Source: Chitinophagaceae bacterium UBA2791 (GTDB lineage Bacteria; Bacteroidota; Bacteroidia; Chitinophagales; Chitinophagaceae). From it: a DNA stretch of 64,000 nucleotides. Made by a program: the position numbers and the translations under genes. Of the stretch, positions 1 through 8,884 are shown in pieces. The DNA is taken from the NCBI GenBank assembly GCA_002352105.1, contig DEHV01000039.1:16559-80558 (forward strand), in the 5' to 3' direction. The notes below the pieces were generated by a model. The model searched no databases. It saw only the letters and a list, made by a program, of their open reading frames with translations, and was not told the DNA's origin. Each line of letters opens with the position of its first letter. Position 1 is the stretch's first letter.

Positions 1-20
1 CAAGATAGTTCACAAAAGGT

Positions 21-51
21 TTTGATGCAATATTATTGCCCGTTAGATTTG
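21..51 (+). promoter_or_regulatory. Bacteroidota-type promoter of the first gene
   Basis: TTTG at 21-24, 19 bases, then TAGATTTG at 44-51 fits the known -33/-7 consensus of the Bacteroidota primary sigma factor. Transcription would start near 54, so the ATG at 105 is used and not the in-frame codon at 36, which lies inside the promoter. Confidence 0.65.
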
Positions 52-104
52 CAATCGCTAATTTGACCCAAAATTCTATTGCATTACCTGAAGACCACTA
101 TTTT

Positions 105-1730
105 ATGAAACGCATTTTGTCTGCCGCAGAAATCCTGTTGATCATTGTCGTCGCGGTCATCCCCCTGTTCCCCAACCTGCCTTACAGGCTGAACAGCTAT
201 CTTTCCTGGGAAGGCGCCTACCGCATTATGCAGGGACAAATACCTTTTAAAGACTTCGGTATGCCCGTGGGATATATGTATTGGGTCATCCCTTCGATCT
301 TTTTCAAACTATTCGGCGCCCAGATGATCACCCTTATCAAAGCGCAGCTTTTCATCAACCTGCTGGCAGGATTCTCTTTCCGCTCCATCCTTAAAAGCCT
401 TCAGGTTGCCCCGGTCATCCGCTTTGCCGGCATCCTGGTGTTCTGCCTCTCCTATTCCCTTCCCAATTACTGGCCCTGGTACAACCACACGGTAATTGTA
501 TATGAACTGATCGCGCTGGCATTTTTAATGTTCTTCCTGACCGGGAAGCCCTCTAAATGGCAATACCTCTGGGTATTCCTTTCCGGGGCCTTTGTTTTCT
601 TTTCCTTTTTTACCAAACAGGATGGCGGCGCGCTGGCCTTCTTGCTTTGCCTGGCGCTGCTTGCCTACGACGCCATTATTGAAAAAAGATGGGTTCCGAT
701 AACCGTTTTTGCCGGAGCCGTCGTTGCGACGGGACTGCTGATCATCCTGCCCCTGGTCCCCTATGGCTTTGGCTACTGGTTTAATCATGGCCAGCCGCCC
801 CATAGCTCCCGGATATCTATAACCGATATTATCACCGAGTTCTTACTATCCTCGCAATGGCTTAAATTTTACCTGGCATTGATCGTGATCATCTTGCTGG
901 CAAGCATCAAAAATATCCAGGCCTTTTTCCAAAACAAGCGGCAAATGCTTTTTACGCTACTCACCCTGGGCATTATTGCCGAAGCCGCCATCTTCCAGGT
1001 TACCAGCTATTTGCCGGTAGACAATAACATCTTCTATCATTCTTTTGCCATCGTTTATATCCTCTCGGGGGTTGCCGCATTTCTGCCCATTAACATGGAC
1101 ACATGGAAATCGACCATTGTCTTTACGGCGGCGATCCTGCTGTGGTGGAGCCAGTCGTACTGGAAATATATCGAACGCTTTGTGCTGCCTTCCACCCCCG
1201 AAACCTATACCACCAATACGCATGCGGGATATACCTATGCCGATGTCGTTAACCGGAACACCTACATGATCGAGCTGGACACCACCGCGATCCCCCTGCA
1301 TCAATGGCGGACGCCGGCATTACGCTCATTCCATAAGGTATTGCTGCCGGGGCCTACCGTAGACGGTATAGAAAGACTGATGAACCTCGACCTCGTGAAA
1401 AACAATAAGGACCTTAAGGTCCTGAACATGTCCGAACTCACGCCCCTGGCCGCGGAAATTCCATTTACCCTCGAAACAGGAAAAGACTACCCGCTTTGGT
1501 TCCATAAAGGAGTGGGCATGTTTGATAAGGAAACCAACATGTTCGTAGACCGCGTCAATAACAAATATTACGACCTGGTCATCTATGAATATGTGCCATA
1601 CTCCAATAATTTTTATCCCTTTAAAATCAGGGAGGCCCTGCAGGAAAACTACTCCCGTATCGATACGTTCCCGGTTCCGAGAAACCCCTCTTCTCATGCC
1701 TGGATAGAAATATATGTGCAGGAAAAATAA
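105..1730 (+). CDS. GT-C-like multi-pass membrane protein
   Basis: A 541-residue protein with a hydrophobic N-terminus and roughly ten predicted membrane segments up to about residue 370, then a soluble C-terminal domain of about 160 residues. Just after the first helix it carries an acidic loop (E36) followed by a QGxxPFKDF motif (D50), which resembles the first extracytoplasmic loop of GT-C lipid-linked glycosyltransferases. A role in transferring sugar from a polyprenyl carrier outside the inner membrane is inferred from this resemblance only. The in-frame start at 36 is rejected because it falls in the promoter. It ends 5 bp before recG and is probably co-transcribed with it. Confidence 0.65.
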   Translation: MKRILSAAEILLIIVVAVIPLFPNLPYRLNSYLSWEGAYRIMQGQIPFKDFGMPVGYMYWVIPSIFFKLFGAQMITLIKAQLFINLLAGFSFRSILKSLQVAPVIRFAGILVFCLSYSLPNYWPWYNHTVIVYELIALAFLMFFLTGKPSKWQYLWVFLSGAFVFFSFFTKQDGGALAFLLCLALLAYDAIIEKRWVPITVFAGAVVATGLLIILPLVPYGFGYWFNHGQPPHSSRISITDIITEFLLSSQWLKFYLALIVIILLASIKNIQAFFQNKRQMLFTLLTLGIIAEAAIFQVTSYLPVDNNIFYHSFAIVYILSGVAAFLPINMDTWKSTIVFTAAILLWWSQSYWKYIERFVLPSTPETYTTNTHAGYTYADVVNRNTYMIELDTTAIPLHQWRTPALRSFHKVLLPGPTVDGIERLMNLDLVKNNKDLKVLNMSELTPLAAEIPFTLETGKDYPLWFHKGVGMFDKETNMFVDRVNNKYYDLVIYEYVPYSNNFYPFKIREALQENYSRIDTFPVPRNPSSHAWIEIYVQEK

Positions 1731-1735
1731 AACGG

Positions 1736-3847
1736 ATGGGGGGCATGGCTAACATATTATCCAGTCCTATTGAATACCTGAAAGGCGTAGGCCCCCAGCG
1801 GGCCGATCTGCTCAAAAAAGAACTGAACATCTTTAGTTTCAGGGATCTGCTGGAGCATTTCCCCTACCGACATCTCGATAGGACCAAAATAACGCCGATC
1901 CGGGAGATCACCCCCCAGATGGATTTTATACAGGTCTCCGGCATCCTGCTCAATATGGAGCAAATGGGCAATAACCGGATGAAAAGGCTGACGACCACGC
2001 TGAAAGATTCCTCCGGAGAACTGGATCTCGTGTGGTTCCAAGGCATTAACTGGATCCAGAAAAGCCTGGTCCCCGGCCAGCCCTACCTGGTATTCGGAAA
2101 GCTCAGCTTTTTCCAGGGCCAACCCCAGCTATCGCACCCCGAAATAGAACCGCTCAGTCCTGAGAAAACAGCGCACCGGAATTTTCTTGAACCGGTATAC
2201 CCCAGCACAGAAAAACTGAAGACAAGAGGACTGGGCGGAAGACAGCTGGCAAAACTTACCCAGACGCTCTTTACCCTTCTCGGGGAGAAAGATATCCCGG
2301 AGAACCTTCCCTTATCGCTGCTCAGCGAACTCAGGCTGGCGCCCAGGTTCCAGGCATTTGCCCAGATCCATTTTCCTTCCTCGCCGGCGCATTACGAACA
2401 GGCGCTAAAACGATTAAAATTTGAAGAGCTTTTTATTGCCCAGTTAAGAATGGGGCTGATCAAAATGCAGCGGCATCGTTTTTCAAAAGGCGTTGTTTTT
2501 AAACAGGTGGGCGAATTGTTCAATACATTTTATGAGCAATTCCTGCCGTTTGAACTCACCAATGCGCAAAAACGGGTGATCAGGGAGATCAGGAAGGACA
2601 TGGGAAGCGGCAAACAGATGAACCGGCTCCTGCAGGGCGATGTAGGCAGCGGCAAAACCATTGTCGCCTTACTGTGCATGCTGCTCGCCGCCGACAACGG
2701 GTTCCAGAGCTGCCTGATGGCGCCCACTGAGATCCTTGCCAGGCAACATTTTCAGAGCATCGGCGCGCTGCTCGGCAAACTGCCGGTAAGCATCCGGCTG
2801 CTGACGGGATCGGTAAAACCGGCGGAACGCAAAAAAATACTGGCCGAATTAAAAGAAGGGTCTGTAACTTTTGTAATAGGCACCCATGCCATCATTGAAG
2901 ACAAGGTTGAATTTAAGAACCTCGGGCTGGCCGTGGTTGACGAACAACATCGTTTTGGCGTAGCGCAACGAGCCAAGCTATGGTCGAAAGCGGCGATACC
3001 GCCCCATGTGCTGGTCATGACCGCAACGCCCATACCGCGCACCCTGGCGATGACCGCTTATGGCGATCTGGATTTCAGCGTCATCAATGAGCTGCCGCCC
3101 AACCGAAAGCCCATACTGACCGTACACCGGTACGACCGAGCCCGCCACCAGGTGATGGATTTTATCCGATCCGAGATCAGCAAGGGAAGACAGGCATACA
3201 TCATCTTCCCCCTGATCGACGAATCGGAAAAGATGGATTATGAAAACCTGATGAAGGGATATGAAAATGTGAAAGCCTGGTTTCCCGAACCCAAATACTA
3301 TATCAGCATGGTGCACGGAAAACAGACCAACGAAGTAAGAGATACCAATATGCAACGTTTCCGCGACAATGATACTCAGATAATGGTCGCTACTACCGTC
3401 ATAGAAGTAGGCGTGGATGTTCCCAACGCCAGCGTCATGGCGATCGAAAGCGCGGAAAAATTCGGATTGTCGCAGTTGCACCAGCTGAGGGGAAGAGTAG
3501 GAAGAGGCGCGGAAAAAAGCTTTTGCATATTATTAACAGCGCCCGGTTTGAGCAGGGAAGCCCGCGAACGTCTAAACATCATGACGGCAACAAATGATGG
3601 TTTTAAGATCGCGGAAAAAGATCTTGAGCTGAGAGGACCGGGAGAAATCGAGGGCACCCGCCAAAGCGGGGCGCTCAGTCTGAAGCTTGCGGACATTGTA
3701 CAGGACAGGCAATTGCTCGAAATATCCGGAAAGCTCGCGCTGCGAATACTGGAGAACGATCCGGAATTGATGTTGCCAGAGAATAACGGATTGAAAAACC
3801 ATCTGCAATTAACGGCGGGAAAGACGCCATGGAGTAAAATTTCGTAA
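1736..3847 (+). CDS. recG: ATP-dependent DNA helicase RecG
   Basis: A 703-residue superfamily 2 helicase that reverses stalled replication forks and branch-migrates Holliday junctions. The order is typical: N-terminal wedge/OB domain (about 60-160), Walker A GDVGSGKT near residue 300, a DEQH box followed by RFGVAQR near 400, the TATPIPRT motif, and the helicase C-terminal motif QLRGRVGRG near 583. The length is close to the family norm of about 700. The start is 1736 or the in-frame ATG at 1745; a G-rich run lies between them. It directly follows the membrane protein gene. ruvC, another recombination gene, lies 14 kb away. Confidence 0.96.
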   Translation: MGGMANILSSPIEYLKGVGPQRADLLKKELNIFSFRDLLEHFPYRHLDRTKITPIREITPQMDFIQVSGILLNMEQMGNNRMKRLTTTLKDSSGELDLVWFQGINWIQKSLVPGQPYLVFGKLSFFQGQPQLSHPEIEPLSPEKTAHRNFLEPVYPSTEKLKTRGLGGRQLAKLTQTLFTLLGEKDIPENLPLSLLSELRLAPRFQAFAQIHFPSSPAHYEQALKRLKFEELFIAQLRMGLIKMQRHRFSKGVVFKQVGELFNTFYEQFLPFELTNAQKRVIREIRKDMGSGKQMNRLLQGDVGSGKTIVALLCMLLAADNGFQSCLMAPTEILARQHFQSIGALLGKLPVSIRLLTGSVKPAERKKILAELKEGSVTFVIGTHAIIEDKVEFKNLGLAVVDEQHRFGVAQRAKLWSKAAIPPHVLVMTATPIPRTLAMTAYGDLDFSVINELPPNRKPILTVHRYDRARHQVMDFIRSEISKGRQAYIIFPLIDESEKMDYENLMKGYENVKAWFPEPKYYISMVHGKQTNEVRDTNMQRFRDNDTQIMVATTVIEVGVDVPNASVMAIESAEKFGLSQLHQLRGRVGRGAEKSFCILLTAPGLSREARERLNIMTATNDGFKIAEKDLELRGPGEIEGTRQSGALSLKLADIVQDRQLLEISGKLALRILENDPELMLPENNGLKNHLQLTAGKTPWSKIS

Positions 3848-3968
3848 GTTTACGATCGAATTCAGGGGATATTTCCTGCCGTTGCTATAACCAACCTAAT
3901 CGCTTCCGGAAAAGATAACATTTGCAGCGTTTTAACGTTCTTATTAAGTAATTTGTAAAAAAGAAAAA

Positions 3969-6900
3969 TTGGGCAGAAAAGGTTTATTTTCAGCGTTTAT
4001 CTTCTTCTTATTCCTCTCGGAGATAAGGGCTCAGTCCGCATTTGAATTCATCGAAAACAAGGGTCAGTGGGATAGCCGCGTTCAATTCAAGGGAGAATTT
4101 CCTACAGGCGCTTTTTTTCTTCAGCAGAAAGGATTTACCGTGTTGCTGAATCATCCCGACGACCTGCTCCGGCTGAGCGCGCACCATGGCCACGATGAAA
4201 AAAGCCCCGGGAAAGGAAAGACCGCGCGTAAAAACAATGCCCGTGTTGATGTGGAACCCATTGACCATAGCGGCAGAAATGACAACCCGGCCAAAACGGT
4301 GCGCTCGCACGCTTATGTTGTCGAGTTTGCCGGCGCCAGCGAAAACGCGGAGATCGCACCGGATAAAATTGTTCCCGGCCTGAGCAATTACATCATTGGC
4401 GACGACCCTTCCAAATGGGCGTCCAATGTGAAAAGCTACCAGGCTGTTCTATATAAGAATATCTATCCCCAGATCGACCTGCGTTATTATTCAGAGGGCG
4501 ACCGGCTGAAATATGATCTTATCATTCATCCCGGCGGCGATCCTCGGAATATTGCGATGAAGTATACAGGCGCAGAGAAATTATCCGTCCGCAACAAGGA
4601 ACTGATCATTAAAACCTCTGTAGGAGAGACCAGGGAGGAATATCCTTATACCTTTCAGCCGGACGATGTTAAAGGAAGAAAAGAGATCGACTGCAAATAC
4701 GTCGTCGCGGGAAACAACACTGTCAGGTTCGAACTGGGCGAATACGATAAAAACGCGCTGCTGATCATCGATCCCACGCTTATTTTTTCGTCTTTTACCG
4801 GCAGCACGGCAAATCAATATGGGTTCACGGCGACGCCTGGCCCGGACGGCAGCCTTTATTCGGGCGGGATCGTATTCGGCTCGGGATTTCCGACCACGCC
4901 CGGCGCCTTTCAATCTTCTTTCCAGGGAGGATCCGGCCAGGGAGCGGTGGATATCGGCATTATGAAGTTCAGCGCTAACGGCTCCCAGCGGGTATATGCC
5001 ACTTATCTCGGCGGAAACGGCAACGATTTTCCTCATAGTCTTTTCTGCGACCCGCAGGGCAACCTGGTGGTCATGGGGCGGTCCTATTCCAGCAACTATC
5101 CCGGCACAAAAGTTCCCACGGCTACCAATGGAACGCCTACCGACGCCAATATCATAGTCACCAAGCTGAACAGCAACGGATCAGCATATATCGGATCCCT
5201 GATCATCGGCGGGTCCGGCCCCGACGGCGTAAACATTAAGGATCTGCAAAACGGAGCGAGCCAGGGCGGACAATCCCTGGTCAGGAATTATGGCGACGAT
5301 TCCAGAAGCGAAGTGATCCTCGACGGAGCCAATAATATTTACGTGGCAGCGCAGACCCATTCTATTGATTTCCCCATTTATGGCGCCGTTTCCCAGACAA
5401 CCCTGGGCGGTATGCAGGATGGCGTGGTAATAAAGATCAATCCCAATTGCACATCCATTATATGGAGCACCTACCTGGGAGGAAGCCAGGACGACGGCGC
5501 TTTTGTGCTGGAACTGGATCCGATGACCAACAATATCTATGTAGGCGGCGGAACAAACAGCGCAGACCTTCCCGGCGATAAATCCGGAACCATCGGCTCT
5601 TCTTATACGCCCGGCAGCAACCCTAACGATCCGCTGCCCGATGGCTTTGTAGCCATTCTGAACAACAATGGCCAGTTGCTTAAAAGCACGTATATAGGCA
5701 CCAACAGGCTTGATATCATTTACGGATTAAAATTCGACAGGCTGGGATTTCCTTATATAATGGGCATTACAAGAGGAGCCGCAGATTGGACAGTGGTCAA
5801 CGCCACTTATTACAGGGCAGGATCTTCTCAGTTTATTGCCAAACTGCAACCCGATCTTTCCGGGTATGTTTACTCCACTCTTTTCGGGAGCGGCACTTCC
5901 CGGCCCAATATGTCGCCGGTAGCTTTCCTGGTAGACCGATGCGAGAATGTTTATATCTCCGGATGGGGCGGATGGATAAATACGGAGGGCTCCGACCCTT
6001 ACGATATGGCAGGCCTTGCGGGAATGGATATTACCCCCGACGCGCTGAAAAGCATCACGGATAACCGGGATTTCTATTTTGGCGTGATCGCCAAAAATGC
6101 AACCCATCTTTTATACGGCACTTTCTTTGGCCAGGAAGGCGGTAATTTCGGAGAACATGTGGACGGAGGAACCAGCCGGTACGACCAGCAGGGCGTTATT
6201 TACCAGGCCATGTGCGCCAACTGTTATGCAGAACCGAATATCAGGTTCCCGACCACGCCCGGCGTGATCGGGCCGACCAATGGCACCCGTCCGCGCCCGG
6301 GCGTAAGCGCCGAAGGCTGCAATCTTGCCGCGGTAAAGATCTCTTTTAACTTTGCCGGCGTAGCTTCCGGACCAAAATCATTCTATAACAATGCGCCTGA
6401 CTCCATAGGCTGCGCGCCATTTACGGTTACGCTTCGCGATACCGTCAGAAACGGGAAAACCTTTGAATGGGACCTTGACGGCGACGGCGTCACCGATACC
6501 ATTACCAGCGAGTTTGAGCTGACGCATACATTTACCGACGTTCGCACCTACCGGGTAAGGCAGATCGCAGTCGACTCCTCTACCTGTAATATGCGGGATA
6601 CCGCTTATGTCAACATCTATGTTAGGGACGATCAGGCCTTCCTCAGAATGGAAGCGGAAAAACAGCAACCCTGCGAAAGCCTGAGCTATGAATTCCGTAA
6701 TCTTTCTACCTTATCTCCCACCGGCAAGCCCTTTGGTCCGGAAAGCTTTATCTGGGATTTCGGCGACGGGGTCCGAACGCCTCCCATGGGATCCGGCTCG
6801 GTAACGCATAACTATACCGCCCCGGGAACCTACCAGGTAAAACTGATACTGGCAGATATGGACTATTGTAATTCGCCGGACTCGATAACCCTGGAGCTGC

Positions 6901-7682
6901 GGGTAGCGCCGCTGGTGAAAGCGCAGTTCGAAACGCCCAATACCGGTTGCGCGCCTTATGAAGCCGTATTCACCAATACTTCGCTCGCAGGCCAGACATT
7001 TACCTGGGATTTTGGCGATGGCTCCAGTTCCAATGAGGTCAACCCGACGCATCTTTACCAGACGCCGGCAACCTATACCATTACCTTAACTGCATTTGAC
7101 GACGGCACCTGTAACAGAACGGATGTTACCAGTAAAACGATCACTGTCGCCGGCAAGCCCACCGCTGCCTTTACGCATACCCCCGTTTTACCGCAAGTCA
7201 ATACGCCTACAATATTTTATAACCAGTCGTCGCAGGATGGCATCCTGTTCAAATGGTTGTTCGGCGATGGCGACTCTACCATTAAAACCACCAGGGACAC
7301 CACGCTTCACCAGTACCAGGCCACAGGCGTTTATAACGCCTGCCTGATCGTTTACAATATCGCGGGATGTCCCGACACGGTGTGTCATGAGGTGAGGGCA
7401 GAAATAAATCCGCTGCTGGACGTGCCTAATGCATTTACGCCGGGAAGATTTGGAAAGAACGCGCGGGTCAACGTAGAAGGCTTTGGCATAGGACGCATGG
7501 TATTCAGGATATATAATCGCTGGGGGCAAAAAGTATTTGAAACAAACGACCGAAGGATAGGATGGGATGGAACCTTTAACGGTCAGCCCCAACCGATGGA
7601 TGTATATGGATATACGCTGGATGTTGAATTTACCGACGGCACAAAAACCCGGAAAACGGGAGATATCACGCTGATCCGGTAA
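3969..7682 (+). CDS. Large T9SS-secreted PKD-repeat protein with type-B sorting domain
   Basis: A 1237-residue exported protein read from a TTG, the only start giving a clean signal peptide (cleavage likely after IRAQ, about residue 22). The N-terminal part, with an ENKGQWD motif, and the central SBBP-like beta-propeller repeats (TTYLGG-type motifs, about 270-760) are typical of very large Bacteroidota surface proteins. At least four PKD-like domains with WDFGDG or WLFGDG cores follow (about 815-1145). The last about 85 residues (VPNAFTP, YNRWGQKVFE, WDGTFNG, YGYTLDVEFTDG) are the gliding-motility-associated type-B C-terminal domain recognised by the type IX secretion system. A PorP/SprF gene follows 85 bp downstream, the usual pairing for type-B cargo. 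Its ligand or substrate cannot be inferred. Confidence 0.9.
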   Translation: MGRKGLFSAFIFFLFLSEIRAQSAFEFIENKGQWDSRVQFKGEFPTGAFFLQQKGFTVLLNHPDDLLRLSAHHGHDEKSPGKGKTARKNNARVDVEPIDHSGRNDNPAKTVRSHAYVVEFAGASENAEIAPDKIVPGLSNYIIGDDPSKWASNVKSYQAVLYKNIYPQIDLRYYSEGDRLKYDLIIHPGGDPRNIAMKYTGAEKLSVRNKELIIKTSVGETREEYPYTFQPDDVKGRKEIDCKYVVAGNNTVRFELGEYDKNALLIIDPTLIFSSFTGSTANQYGFTATPGPDGSLYSGGIVFGSGFPTTPGAFQSSFQGGSGQGAVDIGIMKFSANGSQRVYATYLGGNGNDFPHSLFCDPQGNLVVMGRSYSSNYPGTKVPTATNGTPTDANIIVTKLNSNGSAYIGSLIIGGSGPDGVNIKDLQNGASQGGQSLVRNYGDDSRSEVILDGANNIYVAAQTHSIDFPIYGAVSQTTLGGMQDGVVIKINPNCTSIIWSTYLGGSQDDGAFVLELDPMTNNIYVGGGTNSADLPGDKSGTIGSSYTPGSNPNDPLPDGFVAILNNNGQLLKSTYIGTNRLDIIYGLKFDRLGFPYIMGITRGAADWTVVNATYYRAGSSQFIAKLQPDLSGYVYSTLFGSGTSRPNMSPVAFLVDRCENVYISGWGGWINTEGSDPYDMAGLAGMDITPDALKSITDNRDFYFGVIAKNATHLLYGTFFGQEGGNFGEHVDGGTSRYDQQGVIYQAMCANCYAEPNIRFPTTPGVIGPTNGTRPRPGVSAEGCNLAAVKISFNFAGVASGPKSFYNNAPDSIGCAPFTVTLRDTVRNGKTFEWDLDGDGVTDTITSEFELTHTFTDVRTYRVRQIAVDSSTCNMRDTAYVNIYVRDDQAFLRMEAEKQQPCESLSYEFRNLSTLSPTGKPFGPESFIWDFGDGVRTPPMGSGSVTHNYTAPGTYQVKLILADMDYCNSPDSITLELRVAPLVKAQFETPNTGCAPYEAVFTNTSLAGQTFTWDFGDGSSSNEVNPTHLYQTPATYTITLTAFDDGTCNRTDVTSKTITVAGKPTAAFTHTPVLPQVNTPTIFYNQSSQDGILFKWLFGDGDSTIKTTRDTTLHQYQATGVYNACLIVYNIAGCPDTVCHEVRAEINPLLDVPNAFTPGRFGKNARVNVEGFGIGRMVFRIYNRWGQKVFETNDRRIGWDGTFNGQPQPMDVYGYTLDVEFTDGTKTRKTGDITLIR

Positions 7683-7767
7683 GATCCGCTTGCCGGAAGC
7701 GCAATGCCTCCCCGGAATGAACAGGGTTGGATAAAAAATAACCGGTATAAACAAAAACCTGAAACAG

Positions 7768-8877
7768 ATGGACGCAACGCCTGTCAATAAAAAGAAAGCC
7801 CCGCAAAAAACGACGGAACCAGCCGTTCGCAGGCGGGAGAAACATAAGCATGGGTTTGCGCCGGGACTGCTGCTGTTAATGATGCTGTTAACCGGGTTGG
7901 CCCCCAAGGCGCAGGATCTCCATTTTTCACAATGGTTCAATTCCCCGCTCACCACCAATCCCGCCAATACAGGGTTTATTCCCGACGCAGACTATCGCCT
8001 GGGCGCCAACTACCGCAATCAATGGTCGTCGATCATGATCGCGCCATACAAGACCATGAGCGTCTGGGGCGATGTACAGGCATTCAGGGACAGGATAGAG
8101 ACCGGTTGGGTTGGACTGGGAGGCGCGATCCTTCACGATGTTGCGGGTTCGGGGCAACTCACCTCTACCAAGGTATACGCTTCCGTGGCCTACCACCAGG
8201 AACTGGGCGCAGCGCATCTTTTATCGGTAGGGTTTAATGCGGGCTGGGCCAATAAACGCATCAATTCGCAGCATCTCAGGTTCCCCGACCAGTTCGATGG
8301 AACCTTCTTCGACAGCAAACTGCCTTCCAGCGTTTACCTCGATAACCCCAGCGTAAGCTATCTCGACGTTCAGGCGGGTTTGAACTATGCCTATTTTCCT
8401 ACGGAAAATCTATATCTGAACGGAGGAATTTCCGTGCACCATCTTAACCGCCCGCGGGAGTCTTTTTTTGACGCCGACGCAGCGGGGGTGGACAATCAAA
8501 TACCCATGCGATATACGGCATTTGTGAATGCCAGTTATAAAATGAGCGATGAAGTGATCATTAATCCCATGGCTTATTATACCCGGCAGGCCAGTTCATC
8601 GGAATTGGTGGGAGGGATCAATCTCCAATACAACCTGTCGGGCGATGGCGAGTCGCAGTTGATCGGGGGACTGTACGTTCGCCCGGGCGACGCTTTCATT
8701 CCCATGGCAGGTTTCCAATGGAAGAATATACGGCTGATGTTCAGCTACGACGCCACGACATCTTCCTTAAAACAATATAACAGCGGCCGCGGCGCGTATG
8801 AGTTCGCATTGCTGCAACATGGCCTGTTCAACCAATACAATGGAGATAGGAGGCAGTCGTTCTGCCCCAGCTTTTAA
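7768..8877 (+). CDS. PorP/SprF family T9SS outer-membrane protein
   Basis: A 369-residue outer-membrane beta-barrel protein with a long basic N-terminal region before its signal peptide (cleavage near APKAQD, about residue 50). The mature start DLHFSQWFNSPLTTNPANTGF is the family signature, and regularly alternating strands follow. SprF in Flavobacterium johnsoniae is needed to secrete the type-B cargo SprB. Its position directly after a type-B cargo gene suggests that it serves that protein. The two genes are probably one operon, since no promoter or terminator is evident in the 85-bp gap. Confidence 0.92.
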   Translation: MDATPVNKKKAPQKTTEPAVRRREKHKHGFAPGLLLLMMLLTGLAPKAQDLHFSQWFNSPLTTNPANTGFIPDADYRLGANYRNQWSSIMIAPYKTMSVWGDVQAFRDRIETGWVGLGGAILHDVAGSGQLTSTKVYASVAYHQELGAAHLLSVGFNAGWANKRINSQHLRFPDQFDGTFFDSKLPSSVYLDNPSVSYLDVQAGLNYAYFPTENLYLNGGISVHHLNRPRESFFDADAAGVDNQIPMRYTAFVNASYKMSDEVIINPMAYYTRQASSSELVGGINLQYNLSGDGESQLIGGLYVRPGDAFIPMAGFQWKNIRLMFSYDATTSSLKQYNSGRGAYEFALLQHGLFNQYNGDRRQSFCPSF

Positions 8878-8884
8878 TTTGTTA

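Noticed and set aside
36..104. Upstream start of the first gene
   Set aside because: The codon lies between the -33 and -7 elements of a full promoter, so it would not be in the mRNA.
7188..7967. 259-codon minus frame across the T9SS cargo and PorP genes
   Set aside because: It overlaps the ends of two well-supported genes and encodes no recognisable protein.
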